The notes beneath the pieces were generated by a model that searched no databases, was not told where the DNA came from, and was given only the letters and a program-made list of their open reading frames with translations. Both the position numbers and the translations under genes were made by a program. Shown piece by piece: positions 46,138 to 54,464 of a stretch of 64,000 bases of DNA (the stretch's first letter is position 1; each line of letters opens with the position of its first letter). Location of the stretch: assembly GCA_963697355.1 (NCBI GenBank), contig CAVONV010000025.1, positions 106,778 through 170,777 on the forward strand, given 5' to 3'. Source of the DNA: CAVONV01 sp963697355 (GTDB lineage Bacteria; Acidobacteriota; Vicinamibacteria; Marinacidobacterales; DATDRI01).

Positions 46138-46190
46138 CCTAGCCCGTTGCCGAGCCCGTGCCCGAGCCCGATTGACTCCTATTGACCACC
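46138..46190 (-). repeat. Fossil of the four-helix-bundle gene 3' end
   Basis: CCCGTTGCCGAGCCCGTGCC then GAGCCCGATTGACTCCTATT; on the minus strand VVNRSQSGSGTG. Shorter than the other fossils. Confidence 0.55.
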
Positions 46191-46228
46191 ACCGTTGAAA
46201 GGCGTTGGAAGGTCAGCCGCGAGTTTAC

Positions 46229-46258
46229 TTGACGTTATGTGCATATAAGGTGTAAAAT
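46229..46258 (+). promoter_or_regulatory. Promoter of the abiE pair
   Basis: TTGACG (46229-46234), 18-bp spacer, TAAAAT (46253-46258). The same -35 and leader are found in the remnant at 30.5 kb, where the spacer is fully palindromic. Confidence 0.5.
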
Positions 46259-46267
46259 GCTACCCAC

Positions 46268-47089
46268 ATGAGCACAAATCGTCAAGTCGGATCCAAAGAT
46301 TCAGACGCACTATTCGCCACGCACTCCGTCTTCACCTTGGATGACTTTGCTCGCGAAGCGAGACTTACAGCGCAAAGAGCTCTTGATCGCCTCAAATACC
46401 ATCTGCGGCGGGGGAGAATCGTTACCCTGGAAAGGGGGCTTTATGCCGTGGTGCCTCCGGGTTCGAGCCGTGAACGCTTCCAGCCAGACCGCTATCTAGT
46501 TGCTGCAGCAACACGACCCGATGCCATCTTCTCACATCATGCGGCACTCGAATTGCTAGGTGCCGCTCATAGCGATTGGAATGTCTGTACCGTCTTCACG
46601 AAACGACGCAGGCGAAGGCTTGTTCTGGCAACAGTCGAGCTCGAGTTTCTGGCCCATCCCACGGCACTAAGAAAAAAGCGTCACGAGACCTTGGGCACCC
46701 GCCAGGTGGAGCGTCAAGGCACCTTGCTACGGATCACTAGTCCTGAACGAACCCTGGTCGATGGCTTTCGTCAACCGAGGCAAGTCGGTGGTTTGTCTGA
46801 GCTCGTCGAATCAGCCGCCGGGTTCGCCGTACTGGACCTCGACCTGTTGACACGTATTCTCGACGCGTACGATCAACGGTCGTTGTGGTCAGCTGTTGGT
46901 TGGTTTCTCGAGCGCTACAAAAAGACTTTCTTTGTGCCAGATGACTACTTGAAGCGTCTGGAAAAGAAACGTCCCCGCTCCACGCACTACATTCCGAGAA
47001 GTGAGCGGACGGGACGGTTCGTCCGCAGGTGGAATCTCGTTTTGCCAGCGGACCTTGTTCAAGGCGGTGAACCGGATGAGACCGAGTGA
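46268..47089 (+). CDS. abiEi: AbiEi-type antitoxin
   Basis: 273 residues. An N-terminal winged-helix (FTLDDFAREARLTAQRALDR, RLKYHLRRGRIVTLERGLYA) is typical of AbiEi. It is followed by DAIFSHHAALELLGAAHSDW and the C-terminal RITSPERTLVDGFRQPRQVG domain. The gene overlaps the toxin gene by 14 bp. AbiEi represses the operon and counters the toxin. In type IV systems the two proteins need not bind directly. The C-terminal domain has a copy, detached, at 37.4-37.8 kb. Confidence 0.82.
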   Translation: MSTNRQVGSKDSDALFATHSVFTLDDFAREARLTAQRALDRLKYHLRRGRIVTLERGLYAVVPPGSSRERFQPDRYLVAAATRPDAIFSHHAALELLGAAHSDWNVCTVFTKRRRRRLVLATVELEFLAHPTALRKKRHETLGTRQVERQGTLLRITSPERTLVDGFRQPRQVGGLSELVESAAGFAVLDLDLLTRILDAYDQRSLWSAVGWFLERYKKTFFVPDDYLKRLEKKRPRSTHYIPRSERTGRFVRRWNLVLPADLVQGGEPDETE

Positions 47090-48044
47090 CACCTATCTCG
47101 ATTCCCTAGCCCTCGATACAGGCTTTCGCAAGGAGACACTCGAAAAGGTATTGAGGTTAGGTGAGGTGTTTGCTGACATCTCACGGCACCCGCTCCTGTC
47201 TGAGGTGCTTGTGCTCAAGGGTGGAACAGCTCTTAATCTGTGTTTCGGCAAACCTGCCCGCCTCTCTGTAGATCTCGATTTCAACTACGTTGGGGCCGAG
47301 GCTCGTGACGAAATGCTGCAGGATCGCCCTCGCGTCGAGGGTGCGGTACATCAGATTGCTCGCGCTCAGGGCTATCAAGTCCAGCAATCTCGAGACGAAT
47401 ACGAAGGTCGAAAGCTCTTTCTCCATTACTTCTCTGCGGCAGGAAATCCCGATCGGATCGAATTGGACTTAAATTATCTGCACCGAGTTCCCGTCATACC
47501 GGGGGAGGACCGAGTTCTATGGCAACCGGCAAACATCGACAAGCCAAAAGCCGCCGTAGTGAGTCTCGAAGAGCTATGCGCAGGTAAACTGTGTGCTCTA
47601 CTGGACCGGTCTATGCCTCGAGATATCTATGACGTGATGAGATTCCCGATTGTGGCGAAGGCTGTCTTGGGCACGCCTCGCTTTCGAGCCCTGTTTATCG
47701 CAGTTGCCGGCACGCTCAATCATCCCATTCACAGCTATGGACGAGAGCGTTTGGAGAGAGTGACAGAACAGGTCGTACAGACGCAGCTCCATCCTATGCT
47801 TAGCGGCACAGATCGGCCGACGGCGGCGATTCTCAAGGAACGAGCTTGGGAAATCACTGCTCCATTGCTCGACCTTACTGAAGCTGAACGTGAATACACC
47901 GATAAGATTCAAGTCGGCGATTTTGCTCCCGAACTCCTCATTCCGGGCGAGCCCGAAATATTGGATCGGCTTCGTCGACACCCCGCTCTTCTATGGAAGG
48001 CGGCAAATGCTAAGAAGCACGCAAAGAAACCAAGAGGCCGATGA
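47076..48044 (+). CDS. abiEii: AbiEii-type nucleotidyltransferase toxin
   Basis: 322 residues from ATG 47076. The nucleotidyltransferase-fold motif VLKGGTALNLCFGKPARLSV then DLDFNYVG (KGG at 48-50, Asp66 and Asp68) and the later SLEELCAGKLCALLDRSMPR with DIYDVMRF match AbiEii/AbiGii. Such toxins transfer nucleotides to tRNA or another acceptor and stop growth. It is intact and paired, so this TA system looks functional. A copy of the yhaN 3'-end repeat lies 52 bp after its stop. Confidence 0.85.
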   Translation: MRPSDTYLDSLALDTGFRKETLEKVLRLGEVFADISRHPLLSEVLVLKGGTALNLCFGKPARLSVDLDFNYVGAEARDEMLQDRPRVEGAVHQIARAQGYQVQQSRDEYEGRKLFLHYFSAAGNPDRIELDLNYLHRVPVIPGEDRVLWQPANIDKPKAAVVSLEELCAGKLCALLDRSMPRDIYDVMRFPIVAKAVLGTPRFRALFIAVAGTLNHPIHSYGRERLERVTEQVVQTQLHPMLSGTDRPTAAILKERAWEITAPLLDLTEAEREYTDKIQVGDFAPELLIPGEPEILDRLRRHPALLWKAANAKKHAKKPRGR

Positions 48045-48095
48045 CAGTCAAAGATTCAGGCCCCTTTATGCCTCAGCTATCTGATCTGTGTTCAG

Positions 48096-48122
48096 GCAAC
48101 GGTAACCGGCACCCATTGCAGC
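48096..48122. repeat. YhaN 3'-end repeat, copy C
   Basis: GCAACGGTAACCGGCACCCA then TTGCAG, preceded by GTTCAG as in copy D. It is the shortest copy and reads CSGNGNRHPLQ in one frame. Confidence 0.7.
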
Positions 48123-48186
48123 ACTGCAACATTGAACTTCAACGGGTTACCAGCGGCGCCGCCCAATTCCACAGGTCTGTGGGCCG

Positions 48187-49170
48187 TCACGCCCGGTACC
48201 TCCGCCGAGTCGCTGGACTCGACATCCTGCCGGCCTCCTCGCTATCGTCCGCTCGGAAGAACGCGGCGTGAATCACGGCATCTTCGCAGACGAGCGCTGA
48301 GCCCACCATCTCCGGCCCCTGGAACCGATGATCCCAGCCGTGACCGACCGACTGGTGTTTCGTGCCCTCGCAAGTCGCAGCATTCCTTACGAATGCCCTG
48401 GCTACCTCGACTGATCCCTTCTGGCCTTTCTTCTCGGCGGAGACGACAGCGTCCATGGCGTAGCTCCTGACGAGCTTGTCATGGAGGCTCGCGTAGGCAT
48501 CCTCTCTGGACACCACGTCAAATCCCACGGCCTTTCCGCCGATCATCGCCAGGAGACCCTTCTGTCCCGGGACGGCTTCAACAGCTCGAAAGTACGCGTC
48601 AAGATCCGCCCCTCTGGCTCTGTAAGCGTCACGCATCGCGCCGGTCGACGAGCGCACCCCCGCAGCCTCGGACAGCCGTGCCACTCGGTCCCAGACTTCC
48701 CGCTTGGTTCGAACTGTAGCCCCCTGATTCTCTCCAGCGACGTCGATACGGAGCTCACTTTGCGCATCCTGAGGCTGGGTGACATCACCACTCCCGAGTC
48801 GGAGAACGCCGGCGAGGAGTACGACCATCGCCCGTGCTCGGTGCAGCTGACAGGGATGATCGTCTCCGATTTGACGACGAGCAGGATGGACGTGTTGAGC
48901 ACGCGGTTCTGTTTCGCACCCATCAGCTCCTCGCCGTCCAGGAGCAGCACAGACATATCGGCGGCGTTGGTGACTTTCAGCTCAGGGACCGATCCTTCCT
49001 CGTTCACTTCAGCGACGGAGAGCAGCCCCTCGCTCATGGCCTCACCTCATGGTCCTGTAGTCGGGACCGACCGGCACATCGGCAAGAAGCGGCAACACGG
49101 CCATGTTCTCGTGTTCCTGCATCGGACCGAACTCGATGCTCTCCAGAAACTCTGCAACCATCGCTTCCAT
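48187..49170 (-). pseudogene. ARPP-1 (DUF6569)-like protein, two frameshifts
   Basis: The N-terminus from ATG 49170 reads SIEFGPMQEHENMAVLPLLA and VPVGPDYRTM. A frameshift at ~49040 leads into SEGLLSVAEVNEEGSVPELK, LLLDGEELMGAKQNRVLNTS and IIPVSCTEHGRWSY; a second near 48700 leads to KREVWDRVARLSEAAGVRSS, AVEAVPGQKGLLAMIGGKAV and the C-terminus at 48187. This is the ARPP-1 pattern, a family named for association with ADP-ribosylglycohydrolases; function is unknown. An ADP-ribosylglycohydrolase and a PARG-like gene lie 6-7 kb away. Confidence 0.65.
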
Positions 49171-50015
49171 CTTGCAGTTCCCTTCGTATCAAGACCCGTC
49201 AGCGGCCAGTGTTCGGAGCCTCGGGCATTGATGATTGAGAATCGTACTTAGGCGTATCAACGGCGGTGTCGCTCTCAAAGGGTAGTGTGCCGGTAGCATT
49301 TCCTAGAACAAGATCCCTAAGTGAGTATGTCGGAACCATGATCGATTTTCCGTCCGCGAACCCGCTCGAGAGACATGTCACGGTGGACAATCCCCATGCC
49401 GCCGCGACCGATCTCAGGGAGAATTCTGCAGTGGGAGAGTGTCCGGCCAATCATGGAGGGCCGCCGTGTCCGAGTGAGGATATGCTTCTAACGGAGGGAA
49501 GTCAAAGAAGTACGGCGGTGGAAACGGCCTTGTGTTGTAGCAAATGAACTAACCTTAATCCGACAAAAGAAACGCGAGAGGCCCGCTCGACTTGCAGATC
49601 GGTCGAGACCATCACGCCATCTGTATTCACCGCCACCGTCTACAGGCAAAGCGCGGCGACACTTCTTCGCGGGATTCGAACGGCCAAAGAGACCCGGAAC
49701 AAGAACGGTATTTATCTGCACGTTATTGCGATAATCCGCACGTCATGGTCGAAAATCTGCAGCTCATTGCCAAAACCCGCACGTCATTTCTACCCACGAA
49801 AGAAAATTCAAAAAAAAGATCATTTTGGACTTGACAAGATCGGAGAGCACTTTGAGAAAAGCGCCTCGAGTGTAGGGAGAATGCATCTGAGTGAACCGTG
49901 GAAGCCTGATGCTACCCTTTCGATGAACAGGATGACTTCGCAGTCGTCTGAGGCTCGAAGCCTACCAACAGACGCCGATTCCGGCAGAAAAATGTTCGGC
50001 GCTTATATTATAGAT
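49171..50015. other. 845-bp gap with relics
   Basis: No intact gene. On the minus strand around 49300-49430 EIGRGGMGIV next to HRDMSLERV looks like pieces of a Ser/Thr protein kinase (glycine loop joined to a catalytic-loop-like HRD), too short to be active. The last ~30 bases before 50016 are AT-rich (TATATTATAG) and may be the promoter of the HNH gene. Confidence 0.35.
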
Positions 50016-51530
50016 ATGAGAAACGAACTCCATCTCCAATCCATTTCCGATAGTGACCTTCTCCGCCGTTTGTCGGAGCTTCTAACGAGCTCGAGGAACG
50101 TCGAGGCTGAGCTCATCGCCCACCTCGCCGAAGTCGACGCGCGCCGACTCTATGTGCCCTACGCTTCGAGTCTGTTTTCTTACGGTACCAACGTTCTCCA
50201 CATGTCGGAGTACGAAGCCTTTCTCCGAATGAGAGTAGCCCGTGCGTCGCGAAAGTATCCACTCCTTCTCGAGATGCTTGCCGACGGGCGACTACACTTG
50301 AGCGGCATCGACAAGTTGGCTCCCCATCTCACCGACGAAAACTATGAGGCCGTTTTGGCCCGAGCCACTCATCAATCGAAGCGTAAGATCGAGGAACTGG
50401 TCGCGGAGCTCTCGCCGAAACCCGACGTTCCGCCGTCCATCCGCAAGCTGCCGGACCGGAAAGACAAAGCCAAACCACAACCATCCAAGTTGGTTGGTCC
50501 GGACCAACCTCTGAGCTCACTTTCATCACAAGATCATCAAGAAGAGAAGCAACCGCCCGTTACGGCTCCACCACCGGCCGCTCCGACCGAGCGGGCCAAG
50601 GTGGAACCCTCGGCTCCGGCGAGATTCAAGGTCAGTTTCACGGCGAGTGCCGAGCTCAAGAACAAGCTCGAAAAGCTTCGTTCGCTCATGCGGTCTTCCG
50701 TACCCGACGGTGACCTCGCCGTTTTGATTGAACAAGCCGTGACCGAAAAGATTGAGAGACTGGAGGCCAAACGTTACGGCAAGACGAAGAACCCGAAGAA
50801 GGGTCTCGGAGAAACCGACACGTCGGCCGCCTCTCGCTACATCCCGGCTGCCGTCAGGCGTGCGGTGTACGAGCGGGACAAAGGCAGGTGTCGATTCCGG
50901 GACGCAACGGGTCGCCGATGTACCGAAACGGAGTGGCTCGAGCTCCACCATGTCCGACCCTATGGCCGTGGAGGCGACCACCGGCCCGAAAATGTCGAGC
51001 TACGCTGTAGAGTCCACAATGAGTACGAAGCGGAACGCGATTATGGGAAAGAGGCCGTGACGCGGTATCGCAACTCAACCGGAAGAGTGGGCGAACCGCT
51101 CTCGGCTTATACGAGTTTTCCCAATCCACGTCCAACCCTCAAGAAGCGGGGCGAGATCAGCTGTGGCTTCGACAAACAACCTGGAGATACAGGAGAGCGG
51201 ATCCTCAAGAAGTACGTGAGAGGAGACAGAATCGTGGCGCATGCAACGGGCCGCGGCGCAGTCGGATGGGGATTAGTCCAGCGGCCGAACTCTTACGAGC
51301 TATTACGTGTCGGAGACCCAGGAGATGTCTTCCCGAAGAAACACACCCATCTTCATCGCCTCAACATTGCCTGGAAGGCTGTGGCCGCAAAGTTAAGCGA
51401 TGGCATTCGTCCCGATGAGATAAGGGAGCGCTTCGGCATCTACCACCCGGCGAGTACATCTGTGAAGATCAACCCTCGAAAGGCCAACGATTTGATCGCT
51501 TTTCTATCTGAGAGCTTTCCGAAGACCTAG
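50016..51530 (+). CDS. HNH endonuclease (DUF222-like) with extra C-terminal domain
   Basis: 504 residues from ATG 50016; the frame is open to 49767, but family proteins begin near here (LSELLTSS, IAHLAEVDARRLYVPYASSL). The helical DUF222-like part is followed by a Pro-rich linker, a second helical stretch and the HNH nuclease: RAVYERDKGRCRF, ELHHVRPYGRGGDHRPEN, LRCRVHN. Family members usually stop there. This one goes on for ~160 residues: IVAHATGRGAVGWGLVQ, YELLRVGDPGDVF, GIYHPASTSVKIN. That text recalls PUA/EVE-like or McrB-type base-reading domains, which would make it a modification-sensing nuclease. The latter is inference. Confidence 0.78.
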   Translation: MRNELHLQSISDSDLLRRLSELLTSSRNVEAELIAHLAEVDARRLYVPYASSLFSYGTNVLHMSEYEAFLRMRVARASRKYPLLLEMLADGRLHLSGIDKLAPHLTDENYEAVLARATHQSKRKIEELVAELSPKPDVPPSIRKLPDRKDKAKPQPSKLVGPDQPLSSLSSQDHQEEKQPPVTAPPPAAPTERAKVEPSAPARFKVSFTASAELKNKLEKLRSLMRSSVPDGDLAVLIEQAVTEKIERLEAKRYGKTKNPKKGLGETDTSAASRYIPAAVRRAVYERDKGRCRFRDATGRRCTETEWLELHHVRPYGRGGDHRPENVELRCRVHNEYEAERDYGKEAVTRYRNSTGRVGEPLSAYTSFPNPRPTLKKRGEISCGFDKQPGDTGERILKKYVRGDRIVAHATGRGAVGWGLVQRPNSYELLRVGDPGDVFPKKHTHLHRLNIAWKAVAAKLSDGIRPDEIRERFGIYHPASTSVKINPRKANDLIAFLSESFPKT

Positions 51531-51575
51531 TGTCAGGCCAGACTTCATCAGTAGTAATCGGTACTTGACCTGACA
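51531..51575. repeat. Inverted repeat after the HNH gene
   Basis: TGTCAGG (51531-51537) and CCTGACA (51569-51575) with a 31-base loop directly after the stop codon. It may act as a weak terminator. Confidence 0.4.
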
Positions 51576-51610
51576 GTCATGAAGGATGAGTTTGGATTCT
51601 AACTGACACA

Positions 51611-51680
51611 CTAGCGACTGCGGAGGCGCACATATTCTGCGATCAGACTTATACAGCAATATCCGCTGATCATTCGCTAG
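51611..51680. repeat. Nested inverted repeat, attC-like shape without core sites
   Basis: CTAGCGA...TCGCTAG (outer) and GCGGA...TCCGC (inner) would fold into a long stem. It lacks the RYYYAAC/GTTRRRY ends of attC. A GTTAGAC at 51914-51920 could be the right end of another decayed site. No gene was recognised between 51576 and 51967. Confidence 0.35.
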
Positions 51681-51967
51681 ACATTACACTTTCAGATCGA
51701 AGTTTGGGTGTGTACAATTCGGACCCGAAGAGGGGTTTCGCTGCCTTTACCCGGATAGGTGGTGGTTTCTCGCGATGCTATTCTTCCTGGCTACATCTTC
51801 ATCAGCTCCAATTGATTGACCAACTTGGACTGTACCGCTCGGCCTCTCCACCACGCTATCTGGGTACGTTGCGATCCCCACAACCATATTTTGTAGTGCG
51901 GCGTTAGAATTACGTTAGACGGATTACGAGCTGTCCACGATTTCATCAGTGCGATATCATCTGATCA

Positions 51968-52252
51968 ATGAAGACAAATCGGCTGATTTGGCCAGAGGAT
52001 AGGGTCGAGCACATAGCACGTCACAACGTTCGTCCCGAAGAAGTAGAGGAGGTGTGCTTTGGTCAACCCTTCGTTCAGCGTGCGAAATCGTCGGGCAAGA
52101 ATCCAGTCTATTATGTACTTGGGCAAGCGGTGTCTGGACGATATTTGTTCTGTGTAGTGATACAATTTCCTGAAGGGGTTGGCTATCCTGTTACAGCACG
52201 GCCGATGACCGACAGGGAAGTAAGTCGTTTCAACCGATGGAAGAAGAAATGA
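51968..52252 (+). CDS. brnT: BrnT-family toxin
   Basis: 94 residues. RLIWPEDRVEHIARHNVRPE, EVEEVCFGQP and the C-terminal VTARPMTDREVSRFNRWKKK are the BrnT RelE-like RNase pattern. It overlaps the antitoxin gene by a few bases, toxin first, the normal BrnTA order. It sits between a decayed and an intact attC, so it is probably an integron cassette. Confidence 0.8.
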   Translation: MKTNRLIWPEDRVEHIARHNVRPEEVEEVCFGQPFVQRAKSSGKNPVYYVLGQAVSGRYLFCVVIQFPEGVGYPVTARPMTDREVSRFNRWKKK

Positions 52253-52506
52253 AAAACTCCAAGATTCCACATACGGATTCCATAGAGGAACTGGCGAGAT
52301 TCTGGGACACCCATGATCTGACGGATTTTGAAGACCAAATAGAAGAGGTTGGCGAGCCGGTCTTCGAGCGAGAATCCAACGAGGCTCTAACGATTCGGCT
52401 CCAGCGCGAAGAGATAGAAGCCATCAAGCGAATTGCTGAATCTAAGGGTACCGAGGAGGTATCGTTGGTAAGGGAGTGGGTTCTCGAGAAGCTGCATCAA
52501 TCCTGA
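52249..52506 (+). CDS. BrnA-like (CopG/ribbon-helix-helix) antitoxin
   Basis: 85 residues. DSIEELARFWDTHDLTDFED binds the toxin. EALTIRLQREEIEAIKRIAE with GTEEVSLVREWVLEKL is the ribbon-helix-helix. ATG at 52237 is an alternative start; GAAGAAG precedes 52249. An attC site begins 60 bp downstream, closing the cassette. Confidence 0.75.
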   Translation: MKNSKIPHTDSIEELARFWDTHDLTDFEDQIEEVGEPVFERESNEALTIRLQREEIEAIKRIAESKGTEEVSLVREWVLEKLHQS

Positions 52507-52565
52507 TATTCCCTTTTTTGACAGTACTATCGCCAGACTCAAAATACTCCTCTGATACGACAACC

Positions 52566-52633
52566 GTCTAACTGAGTTGGAGCGGACGGCGCGGGTGGAG
52601 TTCGAGGCGCCGCCGCTCAACTCACTGTTAGGT
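52566..52633 (+). other. attC site 1 (integron recombination site)
   Basis: Left end GTCTAAC (RYYYAAC) and right end GTTAGGT (GTTRRRY). TGAGTTG-g-AGCGG pairs with CCGCTCAACTCA; the unpaired g is the extrahelical base of genuine attC sites. 68 bp. Confidence 0.82.
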
Positions 52634-52960
52634 TGACGTCTCGGCGAGCGGTCCTTTGATTATTTTGGCGAGTTCCTTATTGGAGGCACCAAGTGCCAAA
52701 AGGGAGCGAACCAGCAGATCGATGGAGACAGACGGGTCACCGGATTCCATTTTTGCGATTCGAGATTGGCTGGAACTGACAAGGGAGGCAAGTTCCACCT
52801 GGGTCAACTTCCGACGTTGTCGTCTCTTGCGGAGACTGTCAGCTAACTTGAGCTTGAGTTCAATGTACGCAGACTCTTCTGGTGTGAGCTGGAGAAATTC
52901 AGCGGCAGTACCAACTTTCCAGCCCTTCGATTCAAGTCGTTTCTTCTTAGATGCACGCAT
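52628..52960 (-). CDS. higA: HigA-like XRE antitoxin
   Basis: 110 residues from ATG 52960. The HTH is RRKLTQVELASLVSSSQSRI then AKMESGDPSVSID, characteristic of the Xre/Cro fold. The gene overlaps the end of higB by 14 bp and its stop lies inside attC site 1, so this pair runs opposite to the cassette's recombination direction. It has its own promoter, which lets it be expressed in either orientation. Confidence 0.82.
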   Translation of the reverse strand: MRASKKKRLESKGWKVGTAAEFLQLTPEESAYIELKLKLADSLRKRRQRRKLTQVELASLVSSSQSRIAKMESGDPSVSIDLLVRSLLALGASNKELAKIIKGPLAETST

Positions 52961-53285
52961 CGTCGTATTCCTTGAGTCTTTTTTTGCATATGTCGATGAT
53001 TCGCTTCGGCGTCTGGCCGGTCTTCTTGCTGAAGACCTCCGAAATGATAATGGCGTCAGCGTCAATCCTATAGACAATCCGCCAGGTGGCAGCTTCATCT
53101 ATGATGCGTAACTCATGGCATCTAGCGCCGATCGACGGCATCGGTCTCGAGTGGGGCATGCCCAGTCCTTCGCCCTGCTGTAACCGCCTGAGGAGAAATC
53201 CAGCTTCAATCCGCGCTCTTTGGGTCAAAGGCGGAGACTTGACTTCCCCGTGGAGCCAAACGAGCGGTTTGTCTTTCAGTTTCAC
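52947..53285 (-). CDS. higB: HigB/RelE-type toxin
   Basis: 112 residues. LVWLHGEVKSPPLTQRARIE, AGFLLRRLQQGEGLGMPHSR, RCHELRIIDEAATWRIVYRI and AIIISEVFSKKTGQTPKRII are the HigB/RelE fold. The toxin gene is first and the HTH antitoxin second, the usual HigBA order. A perfectly consensus promoter overlaps its operator 10-40 bp upstream. Confidence 0.82.
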   Translation of the reverse strand: MKLKDKPLVWLHGEVKSPPLTQRARIEAGFLLRRLQQGEGLGMPHSRPMPSIGARCHELRIIDEAATWRIVYRIDADAIIISEVFSKKTGQTPKRIIDICKKRLKEYDDACI

Positions 53286-53292
53286 TCGAGTT

Positions 53293-53321
53293 ATTATATG
53301 TCATATATGACATATTGTCAA
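53293..53321 (-). promoter_or_regulatory. higBA promoter with 20-bp palindrome in the spacer
   Basis: On the minus strand TTGACA (53316-53321), exactly 17 bp, TATAAT (53293-53298): a perfect sigma-70 consensus. Its spacer and the -10 contain the fully symmetric ATATGTCATATATGACATAT (53296-53315), the likely HigA operator. Confidence 0.75.
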
Positions 53322-53351
53322 GGGATTCGGAGCAACAGTCAGCACCATGCA

Positions 53352-53423
53352 ACCTAACTCTTCACTTGAGCAGACGGCGTCGATTTTAAATGGAGGCGCC
53401 GCAGCTCAGTTCGACTGTTAGCT
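53352..53423 (+). other. attC site 2
   Basis: ACCTAAC (left end) and GTTAGCT (right end, one base off GTTRRRY). TGAGC and GACGGCG on the left can pair with CGCCGC and GCTCA on the right. 72 bp. It separates higBA from the DUF1841 cassette. Confidence 0.7.
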
Positions 53424-53443
53424 AGACAATTTGGGGAATCGAA

Positions 53444-53827
53444 TTGAAATACTATCCATACATTAGTACCGATTCAGACGAGTGGCTTTCTTTTGATGAG
53501 GGAGAGAGGGCAATAATGGTGGAAGACTATCATGAGAGAGCTGGCATAGAACTTCCGAACGTGCACGTCCATGCTGCTATTCACGTCGTGGTGGAGAACC
53601 AAGTTGCAATGGGGGATGAACTACCTACAAAGGAGACGCTCGATCGTTTGATGGTGGAAGGGCTTGACAGACACGATGCCATTCATGCAATTGGTTCAGT
53701 CCTTTCCACGCATCTATTCGACCTGCTCAAGCAGGAACCGAAACGCGGTTTTGACAATGAGATTTACCGCCGAGACCTTGAATGTCTTACAGCTGAGAAT
53801 TGGAGGCGAGGCGATTGGACGGAGTAG
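53444..53827 (+). CDS. DUF1841-family protein (cassette gene)
   Basis: 127 residues; a TTG start with GGGGA upstream is most likely. NVHVHAAIHVVVENQVAMGD and LDRLMVEGLDRHDAIHAIGS, with repeated His, are characteristic of DUF1841. No function is known for the family. It lies between attC sites 2 and 3, 20 bp after site 2, as a single-gene cassette. Confidence 0.65.
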   Translation: MKYYPYISTDSDEWLSFDEGERAIMVEDYHERAGIELPNVHVHAAIHVVVENQVAMGDELPTKETLDRLMVEGLDRHDAIHAIGSVLSTHLFDLLKQEPKRGFDNEIYRRDLECLTAENWRRGDWTE

Positions 53828-53859
53828 GAGAAATCAGCGGTCTGTACAGGGGACAATTT

Positions 53860-53953
53860 GTAGTAACGCTAGCTGACTTCTCGCTGCAGTGGACGACCGG
53901 CGCGTGGTGTTATTTGTCGCCGCGCCGTTCGCCACTGAGCTCAACTGTTCGGT
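53860..53953 (+). other. attC-like site 3, degenerate
   Basis: Right end GTTCGGT. GCAGTGG, then CCGGCGCG pairs with CGCGCCG and CCACTGAGC before it. The left end is not a clean RYYYAAC, so the limits are approximate. Confidence 0.45.
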
Positions 53954-53972
53954 CTGAAAGATTGGATGAGAC

Positions 53973-54464
53973 ATGCCTAACGGCGGACCAGATTGCTGTG
54001 GAAACTGTGGCTTCAACAAAGCTGTACAGGAGATGGCACATCCACATCCAGACCAGAGGGAGCGCTTCTGGGCGATATCCCACTGCACCCTGCGCAACTT
54101 GAAGATCACCAACCCATTCTGGACTTACTGCCAAAACTTTCGTTACGGAAAGCCACTGCCAGAACCCGGCGAGAGGGTTCCGCCAGAGGGATGGGTGTAT
54201 GCGAGTGGCCTCTACGAAGACTACGTTCGCATTCCGTGGCACGGAGATTCCGAGCCGATTGTGTCCGTACCTTGTACGTGTTCAATCTGCGCGAGAACAA
54301 CTGATGGAGGAATCAGCGTTTTGCACGCAGGCAAGCAAGTCGGCTTTTGCACAAACCGGCACTACATCGACTTCTGGAAGACCGAACACGATGACCCCGC
54401 AATGTCTTCGGAGGGACTTGACACACCCGAGGTGTTCTACAGGGAAAAAGGGGAAAAGCCATGA
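53973..54464 (+). CDS. Cys-rich conserved hypothetical protein
   Basis: 163 residues. The start MPNGGPDCCGNCGFNKAVQE and later TCSICARTTDG and GKQVGFCTNRHY give paired cysteines that could bind zinc or an Fe-S cluster. I recall similar short proteins starting MPNGGPDCCG in other genomes but no function. It directly overlaps the PARG-like gene (ATGA), so the two are co-translated and belong to the same cassette. Confidence 0.6.
   Translation: MPNGGPDCCGNCGFNKAVQEMAHPHPDQRERFWAISHCTLRNLKITNPFWTYCQNFRYGKPLPEPGERVPPEGWVYASGLYEDYVRIPWHGDSEPIVSVPCTCSICARTTDGGISVLHAGKQVGFCTNRHYIDFWKTEHDDPAMSSEGLDTPEVFYREKGEKP

Noticed and set aside
49300..49440. Ser/Thr protein kinase gene
   Set aside because: Only a glycine-loop-like GRGGMGIV directly joined to an HRD-like motif is present; the kinase body between them is missing. 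It is kept as a relic note in the gap.
51840..51925. A further attC site before brnT
   Set aside because: GTTAGAC at 51914 fits the right end, but no matching RYYYAAC or paired arms were found within 120 bp upstream.
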